Origin: Lojkania enalia
Lineage: Eukaryota > Ascomycota > Dothideomycetes > Pleosporales
Assembly: GCA_010094045.1 (NCBI GenBank)
Contig: ML986588.1
Coordinates: forward strand, 124,001-188,000
Direction of reading: 5' to 3'
Length of the DNA: 64,000 nt
Below are positions 46,406-59,500 of this stretch, one piece after another (position 1 is the first letter of the stretch; each line of letters begins with the position of its first letter). The notes beneath the pieces are model-generated. The model did no database searches, had not been told where the DNA came from, and saw only the letters and a list, made by a program, of their open reading frames with translations. A program made the translations under genes and the position numbers.

Positions 46406-48322
46406 ATGTCTACTACAAGTATCCTCTCACGAAGGGCCTTTGCACGGTATGAGATCCTCAAGTTAGGAAATTTAGAGCTGAGCATCTGACAGATACTACA
46501 ATTTGCGAAGTCTCTCTTCTCCAAAGGCAGCTAGAGGTATCTTACAGAAACGTTGCCAGGTCTGAGACCCCGTTCACGGGCAAGTATCCTATATATTGAC
46601 ATTTTTAAGATCTCATCAGAAGTTGAAGGTTTCACGCATTTTAACGGTCCCATAGAGTTGCGATATATGTCAGTGTCCGCCGGCACGGACCCTCATGAAC
46701 CAACTGTAAGGTCATTTAGTACCAAACGCAATTGGCCTGATCTAGTCTGTCTAATTACGACTATTTGAATCAGGCTTCCTCATCAGCTTTTCGTCATGGA
46801 ATACTTGGAGGTGCCACCTCTACCCGAACGAAGGACAATGTAATCAAAGGAAATGTATCAACCAACCACAATATGTAAGTCAAAAAGAGGATCCTCGAGG
46901 CCACCAACTAACATGAACTTGAGTCCCAATATATGGCTGCGGTGGGTAAAACTCCTCATTCTTTGATCTAGGCAAGCATTCTTATCCGAACAGAGACAAC
47001 TGCCAGTGCAGCACCTGCGTTCACCCAGCGACCAGACAGCGCCTTTTACATACATTTCAGGTACGGATTAAGAATCTCAGAACATCTTATTGAGCTTCTA
47101 ACGCACGCATGCAGATCCCACAAGACATAGCTATTGACCAATTTGAGGATGCCGGGGATTCTATTAAGGTCAAATGTGAGTGGGCTAATTTTACTGCTAC
47201 AATTACGGATGAACACTAAATAAGAACAGGGAGTGATGGCCATGAGAGCCAGTACACCCAAGACTTCCTTTCTCTTGCACTAGCCAACTCGAAACAGATG
47301 ACGGGTGTACGGCAAGGGACAGTCGAGTATGTTCCCAGCCGCACTGATCGCTACACACTATCTAACTACCGTGCCGCTCAGGCCCGAGTTATGGGGCGCT
47401 AGAATCAAGGATAATCCACCAATCGCACATTATGATAACGCAATGGGTAATGATGGCGGGAGCATTCTTCCCGTTCTCTCAAACATAGTGAGCGCATTTA
47501 GTCAGTTTCCGAGGCCTCCGCTAACAAGAACAGCGCCGCTATGGGTTTTCTTACATCGACTACACACCTGCCAGCCCTCAAGCCACTGAGGAATTGCTGA
47601 GCAAAATTGCCTTCATAAGGGAGACCCACTATGGAGCTTTCTATGACTTTACAGCCGACCTTGCATCGAAAGATACAGCATACACCAATATCGCCTTAGA
47701 CGCTCACACAGACACTACCTACTTTTCAGACCCAGCGGGCCTGCAGGCCTTCCACCTGCTCTCACATACGGATGGCGAAGGCGGCGCCTCTCTGCTCGTT
47801 GATGGTTTCAAGGTCGCTCGCGAACTGCAAAAGGAAGACCCAGAGGCGTACAATATCTTAGCTACAGTGAACGTCCACGCACACGCTAGCGGTAACGATG
47901 GAATTAGTATTCAACCCTACCGTGGTTTCCCTGTGTTTCAGCATGACCCCGACTCTGGGCTCCTAGTACAAGTTCGCTGGAACAACTCTGATAGAGCCCG
48001 GATAGAGCTACCAGTTGATCAGGTTAAGAAGTGGTATGACGCAGCGCGGAAGTGGGACGCATTGCTTAAGAAGAAGGAGAATGAGTACTGGGAGCAGTTG
48101 ACGCCTGGACGAGTACTGATATTCGACAATTGGAGGGTGCTACACGGACGCTCGGCTTTTACTGGCAAGAGAAGGATATGCGGCGGTTATAGTAAGTGCT
48201 CTGCTTCCCTTATGGGCAATGCGAAGACTAACAGAGCAGTCAATCGCGATGATTGGATATCCAAGTACAAGATCCTCCAATTTGGACAGGAGGAGGTATT
48301 GAAGCATTTGGCGACGAACTAA
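46406..48322 (+). CDS. Trimethyllysine dioxygenase (carnitine biosynthesis, TMLHE/cbs-1 type)
   Basis: Eleven exons: 46406-46446, 46493-46559, 46610-46705, 46774-46874, 46924-46941, 46994-47060, 47115-47175, 47230-47326, 47382-47487, 47534-48191 and 48240-48322. They sum to 464 residues in frame. A mitochondrial-like leader (STTSILSRRAFARYYNLRS) precedes the zinc motif PNIWLRDNCQCSTCVHPATR, built from an 18-nt exon and its neighbour. The catalytic domain has AHTDTTYF (Fe-binding H-x-D), LIFDNWRVLHGRSAF (distal His) and KRRICGGYINRDD (2-oxoglutarate-binding Arg). The enzyme hydroxylates N6-trimethyllysine, first step of carnitine synthesis. The third exon is phase 0 at both ends and may be skipped; the 5' structure is less sure. 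Confidence 0.88.
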
Positions 48323-48448
48323 ATGTAGCAGTAGGAACTATATCACCAAAAAACTTTTCACATATTTTTCAATCAACAGCTACTCCACAAACAGGTTCGC
48401 GAGACTATCTGTATGAAACTTATAAAAACTAAACTTCTGTTCATCGCC

Positions 48449-49373
48449 CTACTCGTTCGTCCACTCAGGCTTCTGTTTTGCCGCAAAAGCCCCCATCCCA
48501 ATCTTCTGATCTTTGCTCCCAAACAGCCCGTGAAACACCCTCCTCTCAAACTCCACCCCCTCCCTAATCCCCAGATCCTGACTCTTATTCACCACCTCCT
48601 TCGCCGCCTTAACAGCAATCTGACTATAGCCCGCAATCTTCTCCGCCGTCTTAACCGCGCCATCCACACACTCCTGCGGTGAATCAAACACCTTAGCCAC
48701 AAGGCCCCACTCGCCAGCCTGCTTCGCAGAAATATTGTCGCCGGTGAGAATCGCCTCCATAGCCCGGCTCTTGCCAATCGCCTTGGTCAGCCTCTGGCTT
48801 CCGCCGGCGCCGGGAACGACGCCGAGCTTGATTTCCGGCTGGCCGAAGACGGCGCCGCTGCTGCAGTACAGGATATCGCCCATCATGGCGAGTTCGCAGC
48901 CGCCGCCAAGCGCGTAACCGTTCACTGCGGTGATGAGCGGCTTCTTGAGGAAGGAGACGAGGTCGGACCACGATTCTATGAAGTCGGCACCGTAGGCGTT
49001 GGCGAAAGTGAGGTCCTTCATCTCCTTGATGTCGGCGCCGGCGGCGAAGGCCTTTTCCGAGCCGGTGAGTACGATGGCGGATATGGCATTATCTGATTGG
49101 AAGGCGCGGAGGGCGGAGTTGAGTTCGAGGATGAGCGGCGTGCAGAGGGCGTTTAAGGCTTTGGGGCGGTTGAGCTGGACTGGGTGGTTCAGTTAAGTTT
49201 TTAGTTGTGAAATTGAGGACGGGAATGAACTTACTGAATCCAACGCCCGGCCTGGGGGTGGATACGTTTAGATACTCATAGCTCTTCCCCTCTGCATACG
49301 TCCTGACGAGCTTGGGAAACCTGGTAGCTCGGAACTGCGAAGCTACTCTTGTCGACGCCCGGAATGAGTACAT
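48449..49373 (-). CDS. Enoyl-CoA hydratase, mitochondrial
   Basis: Two minus-strand exons, 49373-49235 and 49179-48449, encode 289 residues. A mitochondrial presequence covers residues 1-28 (SFRASTRVASQFRATRF). Then IQLNRPKALNAL, ADIKEM, the oxyanion-hole region VNGYALGGGCELAMM with the first catalytic Glu, and VFGQPEIKLGVVPGAGGS with the second. It ends with AFAAKQKPEWTNE. The enzyme hydrates trans-2-enoyl-CoA to 3-hydroxyacyl-CoA (crotonase family, short chain). Its stop is 126 bp from that of the convergent trimethyllysine dioxygenase. The exon 1 stretch GRSYEYLNVSTP-like is typical of fungal homologues. Confidence 0.93.
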
Positions 49374-49819
49374 TGTTGCTCAATTCCAACAAATACCGGA
49401 CGTTCCCTTCAAAGGAAAAAGGTTTTACACGTCGACGACAAGGACAAGGGGAAAATTGACGGCTTCCCGCTCCATGTGAAATGGAGGTATGGAATGATGG
49501 GTAGTAGCGGCGCACCTCGGTAATGACGACAAAGCTCTCCCGAGCCACCGCGGGTTTAGCCCTAACATGAATAAGGCCTAGCCTGATTTGCCCAGCACTG
49601 GCCCATTATGCACGGGCCTCCTGTCTAACCTGGGGCTCGCAACCACAGGTCTCCGACCTCCACGCACACTTTTCTAGAACCCCAACAAGCCCTCCATTAC
49701 CGTCGCCTCACCAGCCAACCCCTTATCTACCCACTAACCCCCGATCCCCCCCGCCGCAGAACTTCCTCCCTCAGAATCGCGCACCACGATCAGAAAGTCT
49801 GGAGGATAAAAAAGAGGAA
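49374..49819. promoter_or_regulatory. Divergent promoter region, enoyl-CoA hydratase and RER1
   Basis: About 450 bp between divergent starts; C-rich pyrimidine tracts lie before the RER1 ATG (49660-49800). No specific site is claimed. Confidence 0.4.
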
Positions 49820-50644
49820 ATGGATTCGCCGGAGCCGGACACCCCTTTCGCGGCCGTGACGGCGCAAACGACAAAATACGGCCGCATATTCCAAGCCTAC
49901 CTCGACAAGTCGACGCCCTTCACTGCATACAGATGGGGTGGCACGGGCGCGCTGTTCCTGCTCTTCTGCCTGCGGATATTCATCGCCCAGGGCTGGTACA
50001 TTGGTACGTCTGCGTTTTCCCCCGCGCAGCCCTACCGCGCATGTTCTAATCCATGACTTTTTATCTTACTTTAGTTTCCTTTTTTTCTTTTTTTTTTTGG
50101 GGGGGGGGGTGAGGTAGCGGCTGATACTAACGCAATGCTACAGTCGCGTACTCGCTAGGCATCTACCTACTGAACCTGTTCCTCGCCTTCATATCGCCCA
50201 AATTCGATCCCTCGCTCGAGCAAGACGAGGGTATGGAGGACGGGCAGGCCGGCGGACTTCCCATCAAGGAAGAGGACGAGTTCCGGCCCTTTGTGCGCCG
50301 GCTGCCCGAGTTCAAGTTTTGGTATAGCACCACAAAAGCCGTGGCGATCGCTTTCTTGTGCAGTTGGTTCGAGGTGTTTAATTTACCCGTTTTCTGGCCT
50401 GTGTTGGTGGTTTACTGGCTGATTCTGTTCGGCCTGACGAGTGAGTTACCTGTTGTTGCTTTACAATTTATTACTACACTTTGGTGCATTGAGGAGTGGG
50501 TGGATATGAATAGAGAAGGCAGATGGTTACGAGGCATAATACTAACTAGTTGTTTTAGTGCGACGACAAATCCAGCATATGATCAAATACCGCTACGTCC
50601 CCTTCACCGTCGGAAAGACGCGCTACCCCGGCGCTGCGAAATAA
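49820..50644 (+). CDS. rer1: Rer1, Golgi-to-ER retrieval receptor
   Basis: Three exons, 49820-50003, 50144-50440 and 50559-50644, encode 188 residues, the family length. Four membrane segments are visible ([68 protein letters not shown]). Signatures are [43 protein letters not shown] and [16 protein letters not shown] with KTRYPGAAK at the end. Rer1 recycles escaped membrane proteins and unassembled subunits from cis-Golgi to ER in COPI vesicles. The first intron holds a T11-G11 homopolymer junction. Confidence 0.95.
50088..50109 (+). repeat. T11-G11 homopolymer junction in RER1 intron 1
   Basis: Eleven T (50088-50098) run straight into eleven G (50099-50109), 34 bp before the acceptor. Confidence 0.85.
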
Positions 50645-51608
50645 CACATCCCCTATAATTACACTTTAGCCGAATTTGAAGCAGTACACGGCACCCAAGT
50701 AGGGCGACCGGAGTCGTATGAAGTTGCTTGACTGTAAGCCCTAGTTGTTTTCAGGGATTATATTTTGATAATAGCATTTGTAAAGATAGATTTATCGATC
50801 GTTTTTCCTACCGCATCACTATTGCCTTTTTTTTTTTTTTTTAAGAATATCTTTCGTGGTGCGGAGGTATGAATAGGGAGTTTGAATAAGAAATGAAAGC
50901 GAGGTAAAAGGGAAGGGGAACGGAACGGCGCATAGATGTTGATAAGGGTGGCATTTGAATCGCATTTCCGCATCTCGTCAGCATGTGGCAATGCATAGTT
51001 CTGGCCTAAAGGACAGCAAGGAATCAAATACTTCACGTCTATGTTCTTGTCACTTGTGAATCTGTAATGGAAGAGTACTCGACGAATTCTCAGCTCAAGA
51101 CGGCTACTAGCGGAGAGGCCGTGCCCATATTGCACAGGCTACGGCAGTCGTCTACCGCAATGATGTCTTGTCAAGAACCAAAAGCTATCTACATGTTGCA
51201 GGTAATCTTTCTTCAACGGAACCTCGCTGGGGGGAATAATGCCTCATCATTGTAGCCGTACCATGCACACACTACCTACACACCAATAACATCCATCGAT
51301 CACCTCATCTTCTATTCATCCAATAAATTCCATTTCCATCACACCCAGTTTAGCAGTGGTTGCCCACATCCTCTGTATCATTCCAGGCCAGTCTCGATTT
51401 TTCTTCTCTTATCACAATGCAACAACGCCATTCCAAGAAGCTGGCCGACCCACAAAGGAAGCATCTATAGTCGCAGAACGCCAAGAGCTAAAGCCAAGGA
51501 GATGCATTGACATGCTCGCTGAGAAGGTATGCTCAACTGCAAATTGAGACAAGCGAACGCAAGATGATGAAGCAGCGCGATTATGGGGATATCAAAAAGG
51601 GGGCCGGA
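50645..51608. other. Convergent intergenic, RER1 and importin
   Basis: About 960 bp. It holds a T16 run (50827-50842) and short frames of no recognisable content. Likely both 3' UTRs plus spacer. Confidence 0.45.
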
Positions 51609-54600
51609 CTACTGCTGGGGCACGGCGCTTCCGTTAGGAGAAACTTGGCCCCCCTGAGCTGCACCTTGGGCGATCGCCTGCGCTATAGCATCTGCTTGGT
51701 GGACGGCAGCCTGGACAACTTGCTGTTCTTCGGGATTAAGATTCTTGGTGAGGTTTTCATAGAGTGCAGGCTGCTCTTGTTGGAGGCCTAGATGCGATTA
51801 GTACGATAGGTCAAATCCGATAAGAGATGTTCGGAATAGCTTACGTATTAACGCATGCTTGAACATGCCATAGGGTTCGACTTTATCCAAGGGCGTTTCA
51901 AGAAGGCTCTCCTCTTCAAGCTCATCATCGTCTTCTTCCGTTACAGCATTGAACTTCTGCGCCTATCACAAAGTAAGCTTTGAATATTTCAGAAGCTGCG
52001 AAGTAGGGCGAGACACTAACCTCCTCGTTAAGGAATTCCAAGTAAGCGGCACTCTCATCCTTGATATCTTCAGTCTCATCAGCTTCATTATTCCAGTCTG
52101 TTTCCTGTTCCCACTCTTCGTCGTCATCGTCGTCATAATCGTTGCCAAATTCAAAGTTCTCTTCCTTCTTCGCTTCTTCGCGATCTGTAAGTATTCATGA
52201 GTGATTGATCGAATAATGGTAGTAATCAATGAACTTACTCTTCAAAGCAGCCGGGAGGGTTTGGAATAGTCGCACTATGCCTTGCAACAGCCGCGGCCAG
52301 CCTTGCTGCACACTGACTGGTACATCCTGTCCTCTTAGTGTCAAAAGAGCGCAGATAGCTGATATACACAGCATCTTGTCATGAACTCTAGTAAAGCTGT
52401 CAATGGTTGAAAACCAGAGACTAAAGAACTTGTTGGTCCAGCCATTGCTCTCAAGCACGTGGAGTGCCAAAACAGGGTTGTAATAGATACCATTGATGAC
52501 GACTTCCATCAAATGTATTCGGAGGGACTTAACTTTTGGCTCAGTGTTCATGAGAACTGTCATGGTGAGCGAGATAAACTCTGGGACGTAGTCATCAACA
52601 TGGCCTCGCATGTTCAGCATGATGATCTCTGACAATTTGCAGCCGCATATGCGGTCCACTCCTCCGACTTTATCATCTTTGAAAATCGTCCGCACCATAT
52701 CAACAATTGCGTCCAGATAAGCTCGATTTTGGATTAAAGTTTGTGTTCCGTAATTTACGAAGTTTTCTAAAGCTGGGAGCATGTCTATCGACCGTTAGTG
52801 ACCAAGTCTACGAAAGGGAATATACGCCATACCTTCGAGATAAAGCTCGGCACCTGCTTTGAAGGTCCTGTGGATCAACTCAAACGCTTGCCACATAGTC
52901 GGAGATATACTCTTGGCAGCAAAAGTGCAGCTGTCAATGATCTCGAATACTTCGTTGTACAAATCTGAAAACAAATTAACAAATGAGTCCAGGCGCGTCA
53001 GCCGATGATATCGCATACCGTAGAGCTTGTTCTCGAGAGTTATGGTTATGACAGGCATGAGAATGGTCTCAAGATGTAGAAGGACATCAGGTGTACTCTC
53101 TAGGGTAAGAATAAGAGTGCCAATTGTCTGGAGAACACCAAGCGCTGTAATGCTCTTATCATCCAGGAAGTCTCCATACTCATTATCCTCGTCCTTGCCC
53201 TGGTTGCGATCTAGCAGCTCACGTACAATGCGCAAGTATGTGTCCCGTAACTGCTCGCTCAGCGCGACGGCGAAAGGCGTTAGCTCTGGGGCAAAAACCT
53301 CCACAAAATCCTCCATGACATTGGCCAAAGCATCTACATCAACTTCATTTGCAAGTTTCAGTAGCTGCTGCATGACTTGTGGGATATTTTGCTTCATGTT
53401 AGTGCGGATCAAGTCGTGCCGTATAAGTGGTTGAAGCGCTAGCGCAGCTTCAACGCGGACTGGAAGAGCAGGGTCGGCCATCGACTCTAGAATGTTGCGG
53501 TAGATGATGATGAGATTGTTTGGATCCTTGAAATCAAGAGCTTCAAACTTTTCCAAAGTATCGCAAGCTCGTGCTCGGAGGAAGCCGTGAGGACTTCGAA
53601 ATTCAGGGAATACATGCCGGACGAAGAAGTATTCCACCTGGTCTGCAATTGGGCTCTTCTTCCCAAGAATAACTCCAGAGAGTGTCCCAATCATGCGCAG
53701 AGCGCCTTCTTTTTCTCTTGGGTTCTTTTCGTTATCTGGCGCTGTTTCATACTTGTTGACAATGCTGTTGACAAAGTTCAAAACACTGAATGTTTGCTTT
53801 CTCCGATTTTTGGTCATGGTGACCAGGAAATTTGTTGCGGCGACGTCCGGTGCAGTAACCTCCTCGTAAAAGTTTAATTTTCTATGCAGATACTCCTGCG
53901 GTTCCGTTTCAAAAAGTTCAATATCATCGTCTGACTGGCACAATACGGGAAACAGTAGATGTGAAATGAGATTGTCCGTGTGTGGTTTCAGGAGATTCCA
54001 CATGGATTTCGGCTTGATGCACTCATCCAAGAAGTTCAAGGTGTAGTACAAGCTAGCCTTGGAGAGCCACACGGACTTGGCCACCCATTTTTCCACCTGT
54101 TGGAGGTATACCTTCAATATCTCAGGCGCAAAGTTAGCGATGAAGTACTTGGCAACCTCGCTGTAGTCGACATCGTTGTTCTTCCCTAGAGTAGCCGGAT
54201 TTCCGTATCTGTAAAAAAGATCAGCCAGCTACGGGATACATGTACGGCAGACCAACAAACCTGACGTAGAGACGATTCAAGTTTGCGTATGCCCACTTCT
54301 TAGCCTTCCACCAGTGGTTTTTCTCCCGCTCGTCAGGCTCGTCTTCGAGCGAACATTCGGGAGGATCTTTGCCAACGACCGTGAGAAAGAGCGTACACCA
54401 CCCCACCATGGTGCCTTGTTCGCGAAGTGAGGCGGGAAGGTCAAACTACGCGCTAGTCAGTATCACTAATTCAACGAATGACGAGGTTGCCCTACATAGA
54501 TGGCGTTCTTGTAGACTTTCAACACGGTCCGAAGAATTTCACCTGCCTCCATACCTGTTTCGTTCGCCAAAGAATTTCCAATGTTAAGCAGCTGCGGGAA

Positions 54601-55246
54601 AGACATGGCCACGATCTTGTCGAAATCCGTCCTATTCTCTCCCGATTTGAACCTGTAGATTTTGCATATCGCCAGCAGACATTGTACTCCGGCGAATACC
54701 GACGCCACATCGCCCGCATTCAGTAATTGTATAGTGATATCGAGGAAGTTGGGCCATCGCGAGGGGAAGTCAAATGCGAGGATCTTTTGGAGTGTCGGGA
54801 TCAGCTGGACGCGCACTTGTGGAGTCGAGGCAGCGAGAATAGGCACGAGGCGGCCTCGAAAGGATTGCTTCTCTTCTTCGGGGATGGGCTTGGCCTGGGT
54901 GAAGTCCTCAGCTGGCGACCATCCCTTTGACACGCGATTCTTGAGGTAGACGACAGCTGAGGGCGCGCACGGTCAGTATTCCACACGGAGCAGCGGCAGG
55001 AATATGGACGGTGCTTACTGGACAGACGTACACCGTTGTCCTGCTCGGCCTCGAGGATATTGAGCAGGGCGTCGGTGAAACCAGGCTTGTCTTCTGCCTA
55101 CGCAGTGCTGTCAGTACTTGGTGTAGCGGGGAAGGGAGCAGACGGGCAGCACACACAAACTTGAGATCGAGCTCGGCTTGCTGCCTGATGGCGCTGTTTG
55201 GATCCAGCGTCGCCTGGATGCGGTCCCGCAAGCCGGCCACGTCCAT
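51609..55246 (-). CDS. Importin-7/8 type karyopherin beta (Sxm1/Nmd5 family)
   Basis: Nine minus-strand exons: 55246-55157, 55097-55019, 54956-54496, 54445-54261, 54208-52833, 52784-52239, 52184-52021, 51962-51845 and 51787-51609, giving 1065 residues. The N-terminal importin-beta domain includes AELDLKFAEDKPGFTDALL and TVVYLKNRVSKGW. HEAT-like helices follow (FDFPSRWPNFLDITIQLL, LRARACDTLEKFEALDF). Near the C-terminus an acidic loop (DYDDDDDEEWEQETDW, EEDDDELEEE) marks this family and is used in cargo and RanGTP handling. The tail is Gln/Ala-rich and ends SAVPQQ. Members import ribosomal proteins, histones and kinases. Yeast has two paralogues, and I cannot tell which is the orthologue. Confidence 0.93.
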
Positions 55247-56552
55247 GATTGCGGGCGGCGGTTCGAGGGGAGTGTGTGCGTTTCAGCGGGTGGGCACAGT
55301 ACAATGACAGCCCGCGCACGATGCGGTGAGGCGCGGCGGGGAGAGGTCTACGTTGTCCCTGTGGTCTCTGCGGTCAGCGGCAGAGCCCCACCGTAGAGCA
55401 AGGAGCGCTGGGCGGGTAGAAGGTACAAGGTGCGGAGGAAGGGGGTGCGAGTGTGTCGGCCAAGGGGCGCGAGGGTGAGATCTGTTCCGCAGACTTCGAG
55501 CCCTGAGGCTTCCAGTCCAAAAGGATGTAGATTTTGGTGGGGGGAAAAGAAACCGAGCCGGCCGCTTTAATCGGGGCCCGCCCACGTGCACAAGAATTTC
55601 ACTGCGCCGGCGCCGCGTCGCGCTCGGCCAACGCCTGCAACGGTTGCCTCTCCCTCTCGCTGCACCCAGGTGCGTTGCTCTTCTCCTCTACACCAATGCA
55701 GCTAGCAAGGGGCCCTCAGATGGCGCCTCGTTCCTGGCCAGCGGGCATCCCCAATTGCGCGTGCCTGACTGCCTGACTGACTGACTAGCACCTTGCTCTC
55801 TCCGCAATGCCTATGCCCTCCAACCTACGGGCGCTGGGTAGTATATACAGTATCCACACCGCCTCCGCCTCCATGCTGAGATACAATGGCCTCCATCTCC
55901 CATTCTCTGGCGCAGACAGCCGCTCGACAGCCGCACACGGGGTTCTGGGCCGACATTGTCAGAATCTCACTTTGCCCCGCCGATATTTCTACGGAGGCAT
56001 GGTCGGCGGTCGATTGCCTGAACGGGATAGCTTCCTTTCTGATCATGCCCTGTCAGGCACCACGCAGTCTTACATGCTGCGGCTCACTGCGATGCTAGCT
56101 GACGTCAAGGAGCAGTCGGTAGCCACTGGGCCGCATTGATTTCTTCTTCTTTTTATTTAAACACGCTCTGGCTAGACTCGGTACGGAGGCCCGCCGCACA
56201 ACTGGGCACAGCTGGTCAATTGCTGCGGCCTAGACGCGAGATACACGTCACAGCAAGAGATTACATTGGGTTTTGACGTTCGACAGTTGGCTGCATTCCG
56301 CCTGACTCACTAGAGCGTCCCATCTTCGTCCCGGCCGGTGATTCCATGACTACACAAACGCTATACCCTGCACAATAAGGGCTCCCGCCACGCCATGCTG
56401 CATCCTGCAACACCACAAAGTCCGTAGAACTCACCATGCTTATCCACCCATTGCACATGCGATCCATACCCAGCCTCACCAGCCGATAATGCATGCCAAA
56501 TATAACCATTCCTAAAACACAAGCTTGGATATGCTGATGTGAAATTGTGGCT
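55247..56552. other. Intergenic, importin promoter to Ski2 3' end
   Basis: About 1.3 kb, GC-rich near the importin start. A short CTGA tandem run lies at about 55767-55788. Open frames here (for example 55807-56139) show no domain, signal or splice support. Confidence 0.45.
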
Positions 56553-59500
56553 CTAGAGGTATAGGCTGGCGCAATTGCAAATGTCCCTGTTTCAAAATGT
56601 TAGCCCTTCTGCTACAATCCTGCAGACGTTTAATTCTCAACTCACCGTTTAATAAGCTCCTGGCATGTTCCCATCTTCTGGAACAGTGTTGGGTCGCCGA
56701 TGATGCGGGCCGCATTCTTGACCTCTCTGCAAGTCTCGTCTAGCCGAGTGATAACCCTAACAATAGTACCCTCCATCACATCTGTCAAGTCCGTAATGCG
56801 GTTAAACGACATGCCTCGCGCCCACTCGTACACTACCTCCACCATTCCGAAACGCGGTTTGCTGACGAAGTCGTTTGAATCATCCGACGAGAGAATGACC
56901 TGGTGGAGCGTTTGGAGATGATTAACCTTTTCTGAAATTTCGATTATCTTGGCCTTGCCTCGCTCAAGGTTTGCCGTGAGCGTCGGTTCTACGTCAGTCT
57001 TCTCTTGAAACACAAAAGCGGAAAGCAGAGCTACGATTTCTTCAGGCTCATATTCCGCAAGAACGTTTTCGAGGATCAGCTCCGTAAGGACCAGCTCATC
57101 AGCAGAATGGATCTAATGATTTTTAGTCTCGGGAAATTTTCAGCTTCAGTGAAATTTACCTCGCAAGCAACTTTGCCCTTCAGTTCTACTCGGCTTGCCT
57201 CGTCGATGAAACCTAGATCTTTGAGGACCGAGATTCTCTGTTCATAATCTGGGAGCAATTGAAGATTTTGATCCGACATTAGTTGCCGGAGCTGTAAGAT
57301 GTTTTCCTTGATGATCCACTGATCATGCTCCATAGCAAACTGATTCGATTAGTGTTCCTTCGGTACACATCACTAAGTAGAATTCGACTTACGTGTTTTA
57401 AGAAATTTGGACACTTCAAACACTCTCTATCTGTAGCGATATGTCCTTGCTTACGTCGGGTATCGTCAATCTCCCGGAAATTGAGGTTTTTGATTTTGCC
57501 CCAGTCAAACTCATCCCAATCCTGATAGTCCCAAGACTTACAAAGAGGAACGAACTGGTCTCGTGCAAGCTCGAGCGCCTCTACACGCGGGTAGTTAGTA
57601 GACGATATGTTCATGCTACAGAGCTACTTACGATTCCTCTTCTTGATATTTTGAACCGTTTCAGGTACGTCAATAAGGGTCCTTGTCAAGCACTCTATAT
57701 CACTTAGAGGTACGAGAGCCGTTCTTAGCATCATGTTGTCCGCGCTTTGTGGAAGGGGTCTGAAGAATTTCGCGAACGGAGAAAGATATGGTAGCAAATC
57801 ATCCGGTTTACGTTTCTGGTTCCTGCAGATTTCAAAAATCTGAACAGTTGGCTCGGTTCCTTTACTGGTACCTTCCTGTAATAGCATTCCAACCGTCCTA
57901 ACACCATCCTATTCATGTTAAGTTTTGAATAGATAGCAAACATGTCGAGTCATACCTTTTTGTACACCACCAAGCGCTTAGGCCCAAATACTCGTCTCCC
58001 GACTGGGTTGCTGAGCAGTGCTAAATGTAACTCATTAGTCAAGCGTTGATAGTTCATACAGGCCTGATGGCAAAGCTCAAGATCAAGATCGCATATCGCG
58101 CATGGCTCTCGCTTTACTTTCTCTAAGTCTTCTTCTGAGAGCTTGACTTTCTTTTCGTGTTCAGGGAGCAGCGCTTGCGTCACATTTTCGCTGAAGCTCC
58201 GCTTAATCATCTCTTCGATCTTGAGAGCTTCGACGCGCAGTAAATTGAGAATCATGTTGTATGTTAACCGGAATTGGGATCTCAATTTCGTTGGGTCGCC
58301 CAATATCATTTGTCTGAGTCTTGAGACTTGAGGTGCTTCCTCTGCTCCAGGAGTGACAATAACGACTGTGCCGACCGTATCCAAGCCTCTTCGCCCAGCC
58401 CTACCGGCCATTTGCGTGTACTCGCCTGGTAAGAGATCTCGAAAACTTCGTCCATCATGTTTGCGAAAACCCGAGAAGACCACGGTCCTTGTTGGGAGGT
58501 TCAGGCCCATTGCGAATGTCTCAGTGGCGAACAGGACTTTAACCAGCGTTTTGGCGAAGAGAATCTCCACGACCTCCTTGACGATCGGCAACATTCCCCC
58601 ATGATGAACAGCAATACCGCGGCTCAGTAACTCTCGGATCCGACGGATTTGAGGGAGGCTTCTGTCTTCTGGACTCAGCCTAGCGAGTGACTTCTCAATA
58701 GTCATGTGAATTGAGCTCTTCTCCTTGGCAGTGCAGTAGTCGAGGTTCGAAAGAGCATCCGCATTTTCCTCGCAACGCTTCTTGGAAAACACGAAGATAC
58801 ATGCGGGAAGAAGCTCTTTGTTGCGTAGATGTTGTATGAGATGGACCCAAATATTTCGGTCTTGAGCAGCTGTTGTCCGGCCTCCACCACGGCCCGTCCT
58901 AGCAATATTCCCTCTGCCTCTCTGAGCAGGTTGGCCGCCACCTCGGTGAGAGCCTCCTCTTTGAGGACCTGCCTGTCCTTTGCCACGTTGATTCTGCCCT
59001 CTCCCAGTACCTCTTGTATTCCCACTCCCCCTTCCGCTAGGTGTCTCGTCTTTTATTGGTGGTGCTTTCACTTTATTTTTGCCAGTGAGTGCATCATTAG
59101 CATCTTTCCAGCCATTCTCGACGAATTTTTTATCTGATGTTACGATCTTGTACATTGCCTTGTCCGCCCAGAGGTAGTGTTCAAGTGGAACAGGGCGTTT
59201 CGGTGTGGATATGACATATATGTCCTTCTTCTTCGTTCTACCGACCCATGAGGCGAATTCATAGGTATTGGGAACTGTTGCAGAAAGTAGAATGAGAGTG
59301 ACATGCTCTGGAAGCATAATTATGACTTCCTCCCACACAACGCCACGTTCGAGGTCATTTACATAGTGTACTTCGTCGAATATAACAAACTCTACGTCTC
59401 TAATAAGGTCGGCTCCACGATACAACATACTTCGAAGGATCTCAGTCGTCATTATCAAACAACTCGCTTCCGGCCGGATTTGGACATCGCCCGTGAGAAT

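Noticed and set aside
55807..56139. 110-codon plus-strand frame upstream of importin
   Set aside because: No recognisable feature, and an overlapping antisense frame is equally open; typical of GC-rich intergenic DNA.
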